Source: Chloroflexota bacterium (GTDB lineage Bacteria > Chloroflexota > Dormibacteria > Dormibacterales > Dormibacteraceae). Taken from it: DNA of 64,000 bases. Position numbers and translations under genes: made by a program. Every line of letters starts with the position of its first letter. Positions within the stretch are counted from its first letter, which is position 1. Positions 16,298-24,014 of the stretch are shown piece after piece. The notes below the pieces were generated by a model that saw only the letters and a program-made list of their open reading frames with translations, was not told the DNA's origin and did no database searches. Location of the stretch: positions 1 through 64,000 of the forward strand of contig VBEG01000020.1 in the NCBI GenBank assembly GCA_005882115.1. Direction: 5' to 3'.

Positions 16298-16744
16298 TCA
16301 GCCTTCGAGGGCACGCTTCACCGCTTCCTCTGGTGAGTGGACGAGGTCCAATCCCTTGACGTCCCACGTGCCGAGCGCGAAAACGGGCCGTCCCAACCTG
16401 CGGGCGAGCGCGATCTCGCTGAGCGTCCCCCAACCCTGGCCGATGGCGATGACGCTGTCGGCGGCGGTGACGATCACTGCGTTGCGCGCCTGACCCAATC
16501 CCGTCGCGATAGCGATCGTGACATGGGCGTTGACTTCGGCGCGGTCGGAGTCGGGCAGGATGCCGACGACGGTTCCGCCTTCGATTGCAGCTCCTTCGCT
16601 CGCGGCGCCCATCACTCCGCCGAAGCCGCCGTTGATCACGACCGCGCCCTCGCGCGCAAGAAGCCTGCCCACCTCGCGCGCCGCGTCGAGCTGCGAGGGC
16701 GTCGCTTCGGACGCTCCGCACACGGCAACGTATCGGCGAGGCAT
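16298..16744 (-). CDS. TIGR00725-type SLOG nucleotide-binding protein
   Basis: A 148-aa Rossmann-like protein of the SLOG/LOG superfamily (formerly lysine-decarboxylase-like). It shows AVCGASEA at the N-terminus, INGGFGGVMGAASEGA in the middle, and GQGWGTLSEIALA, the place of the PGGxGTxxE motif. LOG enzymes release cytokinin-type bases from nucleotides, but TIGR00725 proteins are uncharacterised, so the substrate is unknown. The ATG follows a TAAACT box by 9 nt. It reads towards the gal operon and could be transcribed into it. Confidence 0.8.
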   Translation of the reverse strand: MPRRYVAVCGASEATPSQLDAAREVGRLLAREGAVVINGGFGGVMGAASEGAAIEGGTVVGILPDSDRAEVNAHVTIAIATGLGQARNAVIVTAADSVIAIGQGWGTLSEIALARRLGRPVFALGTWDVKGLDLVHSPEEAVKRALEG

Positions 16745-16753
16745 CGAGGCAAG

Positions 16754-16770
16754 AGTTTATTCGGTAGACT
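16754..16770. promoter_or_regulatory. Divergent -10 elements: SLOG gene (-) and small RNA (+)
   Basis: TAAACT on the minus strand (16759-16754) lies 9 nt before the SLOG ATG. TAGACT on the plus strand (16765-16770) faces the structured RNA; a start point near 16777 would follow. No clear -35 is visible for either. Confidence 0.4.
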
Positions 16771-16776
16771 TTGCGG

Positions 16777-16984
16777 CGAAGTTCAACGCCCGTGGGGCAA
16801 GGAGGTGAGGCGAAGCTTGGATATACCGAGTCGTGGTGCCAGCCGCCTCGTTTGCCAGCTGGGAGCTCGGGAGGACGTAAGCCCCTAGGCTTCTGATCCC
16901 GCACCGACTCCTGGAGTCGGAGGCGGTAGCACCGCGAACGTAGACACGTGAGGGCCGGGCCGTCGCCCGGCCCTCAGCTTTTTC
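16777..16984 (+). ncRNA. Structured small RNA, class unresolved (6S-like layout)
   Basis: About 208 nt of non-coding sequence with its own TAGACT -10 and an intrinsic terminator. A long helix pairs CGTGGTGC..CCGCCTC (about 16831-16850) with GAGGCGG..GCACCGCG (about 16920-16936). It encloses an apical stem CGGGA/TCCCG capped by AAGCC-CCTA-GGCTT, and on the 3' side a small hairpin CGACTCC/GGAGTCG. A long closing helix, an open middle with a 3'-side hairpin and an apical stem is the layout of 6S RNA, but I cannot confirm that class, and the 5' 45 nt do not pair with the 3' end. It lacks SRP, RNase P and tmRNA hallmarks. Confidence 0.5.
16950..16984 (+). terminator. Intrinsic terminator of the small RNA
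   Basis: GAGGGCCGGGC-CGTC-GCCCGGCCCTC is an 11-bp perfect stem with a tetraloop, followed by AGCTTTTTCT. It is the most canonical rho-independent terminator in the window and marks the RNA 3' end just before the promoter of the thioesterase gene. Confidence 0.9.
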
Positions 16985-16991
16985 TCGCGAC

Positions 16992-16997
16992 TAGCAT
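16992..16997 (+). promoter_or_regulatory. -10 element TAGCAT of thioesterase gene
   Basis: TAGCAT ends 8 nt before GTG 17006 and lies 8 nt after the terminator T-run. It supports GTG 17006 over TTG 16997 as the start. Confidence 0.4.
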
Positions 16998-17005
16998 TGG
17001 CGATC

Positions 17006-17464
17006 GTGGTCAACGACTTCTCGCGGCAGCTGAACGAGATCCCGGAAGGATGGGTTCAGGCGATGGGCATGACCATCACGCACGCCACCAAAGACGAGGT
17101 GCGCGCCGAGCTCACCGTCGGGCGGCAGCACCTACAGGGTTACGGGATTGTCCACGGCGGCGTGCACTGCGGAATCATCGAGACGCTCTCCTCCATGGGC
17201 GCCTACCTCTTCGCGCGCGAGCGGGGGCAACATGTGGTCGGCCTGGAGAACAACACGAGCTTCATTCGGGCTGTGCGAGCCGGCGCTCGGTTGCGAGCGG
17301 TCGCGACGCCGATCACACGAGGCCGGCAAACCCAGGTCTGGCAAGCGCAGGTGATCGACGAAAGCGACCGCATCGTCGCGACCGGACGAGTGCGGCTGCT
17401 CTGCCTTGAGTCAGATCAGTCGCTGGCCGGGGAGCAGGTGAAGGGCGCCCTCAGCGACCGGTGA
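17006..17464 (+). CDS. PaaI-type hotdog-fold thioesterase
   Basis: A 152-aa hotdog thioesterase that probably hydrolyses acyl- or aryl-CoA. The central helix segment GIVHGGVHCGIIETLSSMGA matches the PaaI/YbgC-type HGG motif with a downstream glutamate that serves as the catalytic acid. Strands such as LENNTSFIRAVRAGARLRA complete the hotdog fold. GTG 17006 has a TAGCAT box 8 nt upstream; TTG 16997 would add three residues. Its stop overlaps the end of the convergent gene by 14 nt. Confidence 0.85.
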   Translation: MVNDFSRQLNEIPEGWVQAMGMTITHATKDEVRAELTVGRQHLQGYGIVHGGVHCGIIETLSSMGAYLFARERGQHVVGLENNTSFIRAVRAGARLRAVATPITRGRQTQVWQAQVIDESDRIVATGRVRLLCLESDQSLAGEQVKGALSDR

Positions 17465-18989
17465 CGTAGCCGAAGATGATCTCGTCGATCAGCCGCTCGA
17501 CCGGCGCCAGGTCGTCGGTAAAGACCTGGCCGTGATACGGCGAAACACGTAGCCGGCCATCGTTGATCACGCTGCGCGCCACGTCTTGGGCCAGCGGCTC
17601 GGAGATCAGGCCGAGGTTGTGCTGCACGTCTTCGATGGTCGTCGGCTCCATCGTCCCGTACACGAGCGTGTTGCTGAATGCCGGCACGTCGACGAGGAAC
17701 ACGTTCGGATACACCGCGGCCATCGTGCTCGCCAGCGCGTCGACGAGTCGGTAATCGCTTGCCGTCCTTCCCGCGTTTACGACCGCCACGCCACCTGGAG
17801 TGAGGTGGTCGCGGACCTCGCTGAAGAACTCGCGCGTCGTGAGGTGGAATGGGATGTAGGGCTGGCGGTAGGCATCCATCACGATGACGTCGTACTTCGC
17901 GGCTTGGGTGTCCAGCCAGTAGCGCGCGTCTGCAACGACCGGATGCACGTTCGGCTCATCGAGGTGAAAGTAGCGATGGGCAACGGCCAGGATGTCGGGA
18001 TCGATCTCCACGCCTGTGATCTGCACGCCGTTGCCGAAGGCCGCCGTGTACTGACGCGCCGCGGTGCCGCCGGCCAGGCCGAGGATCGCAACGCTCTTGG
18101 GAGTGATCTCTGATTGTTCAGCGGGTCGGAATGAATCGGCGACGAGCATGTAGTCCCATGGCCCGCCGGTGAGCAGGCTCTGGGTGTCGTAGATCGAATG
18201 GACCGCCTCCCCCTCGTTGAGGATCAGCTCCGTCTTGGTGCCATCGCGCACGACCTGGATGTATCCGTACGCGGATTCCTTCTCGTACATCAGCTGCCCG
18301 ACCTGCGGCGGTTTGATGCCCGAGGGCAGAAAGATCCACGCCAGGATTACAGCGACGGCGAATGATGCGTAGATGCGGCGGCGCGGCCACCGCCACAGCC
18401 CCGCGACCGACACAGCGACGAGGACGAGGCCGAATCCCTCGAGGGTTGGCCGCGTGCCGTACGTCGGGATGAACCAGAACACCGGAAGAAACGTGCCCAG
18501 GATGCTTCCGGCGGTGGACAGCGCGTACACGCGGCCCGCGGTGTTGCCCCCCGTCTCCACGTCGCGCAGCAAGAGCCGGATCGCGAATGGGCTCACGCAT
18601 CCGAGCAGGATCACGGGCGCTGCAAACAGCACGACGACCGCGAGCAGCGTGCCCGCGACCAGGCCGACGCTGAGCTCCTTGAAGCCCTGTTGGGAGATCA
18701 GGAGGATCGGATAGCTGACCAGCGGGATGATGCCGATCCAGAGTCCCGCCCACGCCGTGATCTGGTAGAGGACCTCCTCGCGCGGATGCCTGTCGGCGAG
18801 CCGTCCGCCGATCACGTAGCCGGCAGACAGGTAGACGAGGATGAGCCCGATCAGGACGCCCCACACGTAGAGGCTCGTGCCGAAGTAGGGCGCCAGCAGA
18901 CGCGAGGCCCCGAACTCCACGCCGAGGGATGCCATGCCGGAGATGAAGACGAGCGGCAGCAGCAGCCGCCTGCTGGAGGCGGCGTTCAG
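17451..18989 (-). CDS. Fused membrane protein/spermidine-synthase-like protein (CTG start)
   Basis: About 512 aa. The N-terminal 210 residues hold six to seven membrane helices; the C-terminal half is a spermidine-synthase/methyltransferase Rossmann domain with ILGLAGGTAARQ, a GVEIDPDILAVA loop and DVIVMDAY. True spermidine synthase needs a DSSDP-like D-x-x-D at the last position; here it is MDAYRQP, so polyamine synthesis is doubtful. The track starts at ATG 18935, but that cuts the first helix. Upstream in frame, CTG 18989 overlaps the dnaJ TGA as CTGA and restores the N-terminus RRLLLPLVFISG typical of the family. No ATG, GTG or TTG lies between, so CTG is the likely start. Confidence 0.8.
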   Translation of the reverse strand: MNAASSRRLLLPLVFISGMASLGVEFGASRLLAPYFGTSLYVWGVLIGLILVYLSAGYVIGGRLADRHPREEVLYQITAWAGLWIGIIPLVSYPILLISQQGFKELSVGLVAGTLLAVVVLFAAPVILLGCVSPFAIRLLLRDVETGGNTAGRVYALSTAGSILGTFLPVFWFIPTYGTRPTLEGFGLVLVAVSVAGLWRWPRRRIYASFAVAVILAWIFLPSGIKPPQVGQLMYEKESAYGYIQVVRDGTKTELILNEGEAVHSIYDTQSLLTGGPWDYMLVADSFRPAEQSEITPKSVAILGLAGGTAARQYTAAFGNGVQITGVEIDPDILAVAHRYFHLDEPNVHPVVADARYWLDTQAAKYDVIVMDAYRQPYIPFHLTTREFFSEVRDHLTPGGVAVVNAGRTASDYRLVDALASTMAAVYPNVFLVDVPAFSNTLVYGTMEPTTIEDVQHNLGLISEPLAQDVARSVINDGRLRVSPYHGQVFTDDLAPVERLIDEIIFGYVTGR

Positions 18990-19864
18990 ATTGGTTGCTC
19001 GGCGGCCCAGTTGCGCGTGGGCTCGTCCATCGGCACGGGCAGCTGGACCCGGACCTCGGCGTACATGTCGCCGGGCGGTCCGCCTTTCGGGTCCGGCATG
19101 CCAAGACCTCGCAGACGGATCTTCGTCGCGTTCTGCGTCTCGGGCGGAACCTTGAACTTGACCTGCCCACCCTTGAGCGTCGGCGCAGCGACCTCGCCCC
19201 CGCGGAGCGCGACGTGCAGCGGCACGGGCACCGCGACCCGCACGTCCTTGCCCTCACGCGTGAAAATCGGGTCAGGCGCGAGCTGCACCGTGGCCCGGAG
19301 ACCCGGCACTCGCAGCACCGTCCCTTCCTTGACGCCGGCCGGCACCTTCACCTCGACACGCCTCCCTCCCGGGAGCTCGACCGTCCGCGAGGTTCCGCTG
19401 TACACCTCCGCCAGGCTGACGGTGATGGGCGCTTCGACGTCGATCGGCTGCTGGCGCGCCCGGCCCCGGGCGTTGCCGAAGATCGAGCCGAAGATGTCGC
19501 CGAATCCCGCCCCTTCGCCGAAGAGGTCTTCAATATCGTCGGGGCTGACCGTTCGGTATTCGACCCGCTGGCCGCCGGCGTTGGGCCGGAATCCGCCGCC
19601 GCGCACAGCGCCCGGGTTGACGCCGGCGGCCTGCGCCGAGGCCCAGTTCTCGCCGAACTCGTCGTACAGCTTCCGCTTCTTCGTGTCCGAGAGCACCTCA
19701 TGGGCTTCCGACAGCTCCTTGAAGCGTGTCTCCGCCTGCTTGTCGCCGGCGTTCAGATCGGGGTGGTGCTGGCGTGCGAGCTTGCGGAAGGCGGAGGAGA
19801 TCTCCTTCTGCGTCGCCGACCGCGACACACCCAGCACCTCGTAATAGTCCTTGGTCTTAGGCAC
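18986..19864 (-). CDS. DnaJ/CbpA-type co-chaperone
   Basis: A 292-aa J-domain protein. Residues 5-70 form the J domain with the invariant HPD (ARQHHPDLN) that stimulates Hsp70 ATPase; a G/R/F-rich linker follows, then the C-terminal substrate-binding beta-domains with a PGG-type segment. There is no CxxCxGxG zinc centre, so it belongs to the CbpA class rather than classical DnaJ. GTG start, overlapping the upstream GNAT gene by 8 nt, and its TGA overlaps the next start. No dnaK or grpE is in the window. Confidence 0.9.
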   Translation of the reverse strand: MPKTKDYYEVLGVSRSATQKEISSAFRKLARQHHPDLNAGDKQAETRFKELSEAHEVLSDTKKRKLYDEFGENWASAQAAGVNPGAVRGGGFRPNAGGQRVEYRTVSPDDIEDLFGEGAGFGDIFGSIFGNARGRARQQPIDVEAPITVSLAEVYSGTSRTVELPGGRRVEVKVPAGVKEGTVLRVPGLRATVQLAPDPIFTREGKDVRVAVPVPLHVALRGGEVAAPTLKGGQVKFKVPPETQNATKIRLRGLGMPDPKGGPPGDMYAEVRVQLPVPMDEPTRNWAAEQPI

Positions 19865-20828
19865 CTCTACTTGTTACCCGCTTGTGGTGCTCGACGAATC
19901 CCGGGCGGCGGACGTAGCCCAGCTTCTCGTTGATGTGGAGCATGGCGGCGTTCGTGGCGTCGTTGTCGGTGCCCACGATCGGGACACCGAGGTCCACTGC
20001 CTGGCTGAGGCTCTGCAGCTTGACCGCCCGGGCGAATCCGCGCCCTCGATACTCGGGGTGGGATGCCGTGTAGCCCGTCCAGACAAGGCCGCGCACAGGC
20101 GGAAACCTGAGGTAGGACATGGCCACCGCACGGTCGTTGTCGAGCGCGATCCAGGTTCGGTCGGGACGCCGGTCGGGACCACGCATTCGACGCTCGAAAT
20201 CTTCGAGCGACTCCGTGAGGATCGGCATCGTCGACGGGATGTCCTGACGGGTGATCGAGTCGAGCTCGTAGAGCCTTTTCACCTTGTCTTCCGCGTCCCA
20301 GTCGGCCAGTGTCGTCAGCCGGATCCCGGCCGCTTCAGCCTGAGCGCGAGTGCCGGTCGCCTCGGCGCGCAGGCGCGCGCCATGCGTTTTGAGGTCGAGC
20401 TCCCACACCTTCTCCGCGCCCTCACGCTTGTAACCCAGCGCGGCGAGAGAGTCGAGCATGACGGGCTCGTCCTCGCCGCAATACGCGAGGAGGAGGCCAG
20501 GTTCCTCTGCCATCGCCCGATCCCCGATCCAGGACCACATCTCCGTCACCAGCTCCTGCTCGTGTTGCGATTGGTCCAGCCACACCTCGACCTCGCAGTG
20601 GCGCTCGGGAAGTTTTGCCCAAGGTCCGTGAATCCACCCAAGGAACGCAATCGGCTCGCCGCCGCGGTCGGCCAGAAAGCGAGCTGATTCGTACCCCGAG
20701 CGGACGCGTTCCCAGCGGTACCGCGTCAGCACCGGATCCTGGGGCAGCGACGGGTAGGCGCGCGTCATCACATCCGAGGCGAGCGCCGCGTCGTCGAGCG
20801 TTGCGGGGCGGTAGGTGACGGCTGACAC
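19857..20828 (-). CDS. Tandem GNAT acetyltransferase
   Basis: A 323-aa GNAT protein with two acetyltransferase-like halves. The N-terminal half (YRPATLDDAALASDVMTRAY) is divergent; the C-terminal half has the acetyl-CoA motif YRGRGFARAVK and GTDNDATNAAMLHINEKLGY, typical of active members. The substrate is unknown; small amines, peptides and mycothiol-type acceptors occur in the family. The ORF is open 40 codons further, but GTG 20828 follows a TAGAGT box by 8 nt and precedes the conserved start. Its stop lies 8 nt inside dnaJ. Confidence 0.8.
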   Translation of the reverse strand: MSAVTYRPATLDDAALASDVMTRAYPSLPQDPVLTRYRWERVRSGYESARFLADRGGEPIAFLGWIHGPWAKLPERHCEVEVWLDQSQHEQELVTEMWSWIGDRAMAEEPGLLLAYCGEDEPVMLDSLAALGYKREGAEKVWELDLKTHGARLRAEATGTRAQAEAAGIRLTTLADWDAEDKVKRLYELDSITRQDIPSTMPILTESLEDFERRMRGPDRRPDRTWIALDNDRAVAMSYLRFPPVRGLVWTGYTASHPEYRGRGFARAVKLQSLSQAVDLGVPIVGTDNDATNAAMLHINEKLGYVRRPGFVEHHKRVTSRGA

Positions 20829-20836
20829 CGAGAAAG

Positions 20837-20842
20837 ACTCTA
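20837..20842 (-). promoter_or_regulatory. -10 element TAGAGT of GNAT gene
   Basis: TAGAGT (with TATAGA overlapping it) lies 8 nt before GTG 20828 and overlaps the stop of the upstream phosphoesterase gene. It is consistent with a leaderless internal promoter. Confidence 0.35.
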
Positions 20843-21463
20843 TAGCCCGATGATGCGCGGCAGGATTCCGTGCTCGTCGATCTCGAGGATGCCGACCGAG
20901 GGCGATTCGTACCGGCGCATGTGGCGCGCGACCTGGAGCCAGCACCACTCAAACCATCCCGGATGCTGAGCGAGCCGGCGTGTCGCGGTGGTCGGGTTCC
21001 ACTGGTGCACTCCGCCGGGATTGAACAGGAGCATGCCATCCACTTTCCGCACGTACGCACGGTGGGTGTGCCCGAAGACGATCACGTCGGCGTGCTGGAA
21101 ACGCAGTTTCAGACTGGCTGGCAGACCGCGATGAGGCTTGAAGAAACCCAAGCTGACCGTCCACCAAAAGGTTTGTGACTCTTCGACCCAGCGGGGTCGC
21201 TGACCGTGCACCAGGACGATGCGCTTGCCCGCGACCGTCAGCTCCCGCGCGGAAGGGAGTGATTTGAGGTTCGTGTCGTGATCGCCGCGGACGGCCTCGA
21301 CCGGGGCGATGCTCGCGAGCGCGTCGAGGGTTGGGGTCGAGGTGATATCGCCCGCGTGGAGGATCAGGTCGACGCCCTGCAGGGCGGTGAACACGCGCTC
21401 GGGAAGGCGATCGAGGAACTCCGGACAGTGCGTGTCAGCGATAACTCCGATCCTGGTGGTCAC
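20840..21463 (-). CDS. YfcE/MJ0936-family metallophosphoesterase
   Basis: A 207-aa calcineurin-like phosphoesterase. Metal-binding boxes are in order: ADTHC, HAGDI, GDHDTN, LVHGQ and FGHTHRA. Family members hydrolyse phosphodiesters in vitro; the natural substrate is unknown. GTG start with a TAAGCT box 8 nt upstream. It is the first of a same-strand row (phosphoesterase, GNAT, dnaJ, membrane/spermidine-synthase-like). Confidence 0.85.
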   Translation of the reverse strand: MTTRIGVIADTHCPEFLDRLPERVFTALQGVDLILHAGDITSTPTLDALASIAPVEAVRGDHDTNLKSLPSARELTVAGKRIVLVHGQRPRWVEESQTFWWTVSLGFFKPHRGLPASLKLRFQHADVIVFGHTHRAYVRKVDGMLLFNPGGVHQWNPTTATRRLAQHPGWFEWCWLQVARHMRRYESPSVGILEIDEHGILPRIIGL

Positions 21464-21471
21464 TCTGGGCT

Positions 21472-21477
21472 AGCTTA
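21472..21477 (-). promoter_or_regulatory. -10 element TAAGCT of phosphoesterase gene
   Basis: TAAGCT lies 8 nt before GTG 21463, with no Shine-Dalgarno between. Confidence 0.45.
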
Positions 21478-21506
21478 TCCTGAGTTCAAAACTTACTGTT
21501 TAAATG

Positions 21507-21535
21507 TTGAACTTGACAAATTGGAAAGGTATGAT
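21507..21535 (+). promoter_or_regulatory. Near-consensus promoter of DUF4097 gene
   Basis: TTGAAC and TATGAT are separated by exactly 17 nt in an A/T-rich island that stands out in this GC-rich DNA. The ATG follows 15 nt after the -10. GTTCAA at 21484-21489 is inverted relative to the -35 TTGAAC, so a dimeric regulator could bind across the -35. A TTGACA inside the spacer is only 11 nt from the -10 and was not taken as the -35. Confidence 0.6.
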
Positions 21536-21549
21536 TTCTAATTAGCGCC

Positions 21550-22305
21550 ATGAAAGACCTGCAACGCGAAATCTTGATCCAGGTCGCCGCCGGCACGATC
21601 TCCGCCGAGGAAGGGGCCGCCCGCCTGGAAGCCCTCGAAAGCCCGGCCCCGGCCTCCATAGCGACCGACTCGCCCGCAAGCGAGGCTGTCAGGCACGTCA
21701 AGGTGGTCTCCCGCTTCGGCAACACCGAGATCGTCGGCGACCCAAGCGTGACTTCGGCCGTCGCGGACGGCCCCCACCGCGCGCGCCAGGACGGCGACAC
21801 GCTTGTCATCGAGCAGTCGCCCGTCAACGAAGACACCTCTTTCGAGTTCAGCCGGCCCCAGGCTCGCGTGGTCGTGAACGGCTTTGAGTTCGGACGCAGG
21901 CTGGCCATCCGCATGAACCCGTCCCTGCCGCTGACGACGAACGTCCAGGCAGGCAACCTGAGGATGCAGGGTCTCAACGGCCCAATCGTGGCCGAGGTTC
22001 AGGCAGGCAACTGCAAGGTCGGCGAATTTCGAGGCCCGATCAACCTGTCCGTGATGGCGGGAAACATCGACGCGTACGGACGCATCGACTCGGGCAAGAG
22101 TTCGATCCGATGCGAGATGGGACAGGTCAAGGTGAGCCTGGCAAGGGATTCGAGTGTGCGCATCAACGCGCGTACGACGATGGGCAAGGTAGCGATCGAG
22201 GGCGACGGCATCAAGAGGGACAGCCGCGATGTCACCGTCGGCACGGGAGCCGGCACCCTCGACCTCGAATGCACGATGGGCAACATCAAGGTGAGCGTCC
22301 CCTGA
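21550..22305 (+). CDS. DUF4097-type beta-helix protein with SHOCT-like N-terminus
   Basis: A 251-aa protein. The first 35 residues (REILIQVAAGTISAEEGAARL) resemble the short amphipathic domain that precedes many DUF4097/LiaX-like proteins. The rest is a right-handed beta-roll of the DUF4097 kind with recurring VQAGNLRMQG, VQAGNCKVGEF, VMAGNIDAYG and TMGKVAIEG rungs. It has no signal peptide or membrane helix. In Firmicutes such proteins take part in envelope-stress sensing; here the function is unknown. Its TGA overlaps the next ATG (TGATG), so it works with the DUF2089 protein. Confidence 0.75.
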   Translation: MKDLQREILIQVAAGTISAEEGAARLEALESPAPASIATDSPASEAVRHVKVVSRFGNTEIVGDPSVTSAVADGPHRARQDGDTLVIEQSPVNEDTSFEFSRPQARVVVNGFEFGRRLAIRMNPSLPLTTNVQAGNLRMQGLNGPIVAEVQAGNCKVGEFRGPINLSVMAGNIDAYGRIDSGKSSIRCEMGQVKVSLARDSSVRINARTTMGKVAIEGDGIKRDSRDVTVGTGAGTLDLECTMGNIKVSVP

Positions 22306-22685
22306 TGGCGCGAACCCAGGCGCGGCGCCCACCTTCGAACTGCCCGGTGTGCAATCACCGGCTGGCGCTGACCAGGCTGAGCTGCCCAGCATGCGAAACG
22401 GAGCTGTCGGGCGCATTCGCGCAGTGCGAGTTCTGCGTCCTGACCGACGAGGACCGCGAGGTGCTTCGAGTCTTCTTGGCATCGCGCGGAAACATGAAGG
22501 ACCTCGAGCGGCACCTGGGTGTGAGCTATCCGACCGCGCGAGCGCGCTTCGACGGGCTTCTCGCCAAGCTCGGCATCGAGAGGACCGCCGCTCCCGCGCC
22601 CTCGCGGGTCGAGCTGATGGAGCAGGTAGCTAGAAGAGAGATCGACATCGACGAGGCGCTGCGGCGCCTGAACACCAACGGCTGA
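22305..22685 (+). CDS. DUF2089 zinc-ribbon/HTH protein
   Basis: A 126-aa predicted DNA-binding protein. Three CxxC-type pairs (CPVC, CPAC, CEFC) in the first 45 residues form zinc ribbons. They are followed by a helix-turn-helix-like LASRGNMKDLERHLGVSYPTARAR and a C-terminal helical tail with EQVARREIDIDEALRRL that resembles the N-terminal segment of its neighbour. DUF2089 proteins are thought to be transcription regulators. Translationally coupled to the DUF4097 gene by TGATG; possibly the regulator that binds the inverted repeat in front of it. Confidence 0.8.
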   Translation: MARTQARRPPSNCPVCNHRLALTRLSCPACETELSGAFAQCEFCVLTDEDREVLRVFLASRGNMKDLERHLGVSYPTARARFDGLLAKLGIERTAAPAPSRVELMEQVARREIDIDEALRRLNTNG

Positions 22686-22736
22686 GGAGGCAAGCGCGAT
22701 GATCCCGATGGAATCGGGTAGTCACAGGTCGGCGAC

Positions 22737-24008
22737 GTGAGCCAAGCGCAAATCGTTGACGAGGCAATTCCCTCTGCGGTCGCCCCCGCACCGCGCCCGC
22801 GTCCCTGGACCGTCCTCTCATCCAGCCCATTTCGCAAGCTCTGGATCGCGACGACTCTGTCGCTGTTCGGCGATTTTTTCAGCTACATCGCGCTCGCGTG
22901 GCTCGTCCTTCAGCTGACAGGCTCCAGCCTCGCCCTCGGCACGGTTCTCGTCGTGCAGGCGCTTCCGAGAGCGGTGCTCATGGTGGTCGGAGGCGCGCTG
23001 GCCGACCGCCTCTCGTCGCGCTTGACGATGCTCGGATCGATGGGCCTGCGCGCCACATTCGTCGCGCCGCTGGCGGTCCTTGTGCTTACGGGCCGCGTCC
23101 AGATGTGGGAGGTCTACGGGATCGCTGTCGTGTTCGGGGTCGTGGATGCGTTCTTCATGCCTGCTCGAAACTCGATCCTGCCCCGGGTTGTCGCCGATCG
23201 CGAGCTCGAGCCGGGAAACGCAGTGTTGAACGTGACGGCGCAAGCCTCCGTCATCCTCGGCCCGGTGCTCGGCGGCGTCATCGTGGCCGTGCTCGGGATC
23301 GGCTGGGCATTTGCCGGCGACGCGGCATGTTTCGTAATCGGCTTTCTGTTCATCCTGTGGCTGCCGGCGGCCGCACGCACTGCAACTGGCCAGGCACACC
23401 CCGACGGCGGACTCGGCGGACAGATCGCGGCAGGCTTCCGCTACGCCTGGGCCGACGTCGGCATCCGGGTGACCTTGATCGTCATCGCAGTCGTCGACTT
23501 CGCCGCCAACGGCGCTTTGGGCGTGGGTCTTCCGACGCTCGCGCATGGGCGATTCGGCACGGGCGCTGCCGGCCTCGGAATCCTGTTCGGCGCCTGGGGA
23601 GTGGGCGCAACCGCCGGCGCCCTCGGCTCCGGCTTGGTGCCACCGCCGCAGCGTTTTGGATGGTTGATGGTGCTCCTGTGCCTGTGGCTCGGAGTCGGAA
23701 CTGGAGTGGTCGGTCTGTTGCCTTCACTTGGGCCTGCGGCACTCGCGATGGGCCTTTGCGGCGTCGCGACCGGCGTCGTCAACACCTACGGGGTCAGCTG
23801 GCTGCAGCGCCGAACCGACCCCGCCATGCAAGGACGCGTGATGTCCATCGTGATGCTGGCCTCGATGGGATTGACGCCGGTGGCTTACGCGGCTTCGGGC
23901 ACGATCGCGGAAGTCAACCCAACCTTGCTGTTTCTGATCGCCGGAGGCCTGATGCTTCTATGCGCTGTCGGGACGGCCTCGAACCGAACAGTCCGAGCGC
24001 TGCGCTAG
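22737..24008 (+). CDS. MFS transporter (EntS/MFS_3-like)
   Basis: A 423-aa major facilitator with about 12 helices. After a cytoplasmic proline-rich start it has FRKLWIATTLSLFGDFFSYIALAW and, in the loop between helices 2 and 3, GGALADRLSSRLTM, the MFS signature. The best family match is the enterobactin-exporter/macrolide-efflux type (MFS_3), so an export role is likely but the substrate is unknown. GTG start with a weak AGGTCGG upstream. It lies 51 nt after the DUF2089 gene and may share its transcript. Confidence 0.85.
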   Translation: MSQAQIVDEAIPSAVAPAPRPRPWTVLSSSPFRKLWIATTLSLFGDFFSYIALAWLVLQLTGSSLALGTVLVVQALPRAVLMVVGGALADRLSSRLTMLGSMGLRATFVAPLAVLVLTGRVQMWEVYGIAVVFGVVDAFFMPARNSILPRVVADRELEPGNAVLNVTAQASVILGPVLGGVIVAVLGIGWAFAGDAACFVIGFLFILWLPAAARTATGQAHPDGGLGGQIAAGFRYAWADVGIRVTLIVIAVVDFAANGALGVGLPTLAHGRFGTGAAGLGILFGAWGVGATAGALGSGLVPPPQRFGWLMVLLCLWLGVGTGVVGLLPSLGPAALAMGLCGVATGVVNTYGVSWLQRRTDPAMQGRVMSIVMLASMGLTPVAYAASGTIAEVNPTLLFLIAGGLMLLCAVGTASNRTVRALR

Positions 24009-24014
24009 AGGACC

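Noticed and set aside
16777-16984. Riboswitch controlling the thioesterase gene
   Set aside because: The terminator precedes a separate -10 box for that gene, and none of the common riboswitch cores is present.
17451-18989. speE assignment
   Set aside because: The catalytic aspartate pattern of spermidine synthases is not intact and the membrane half indicates the uncharacterised fused family.
21513-21535. TTGACA followed by TATGAT
   Set aside because: The spacing is only 11 nt; TTGAAC six bases upstream has the right 17-nt spacing.
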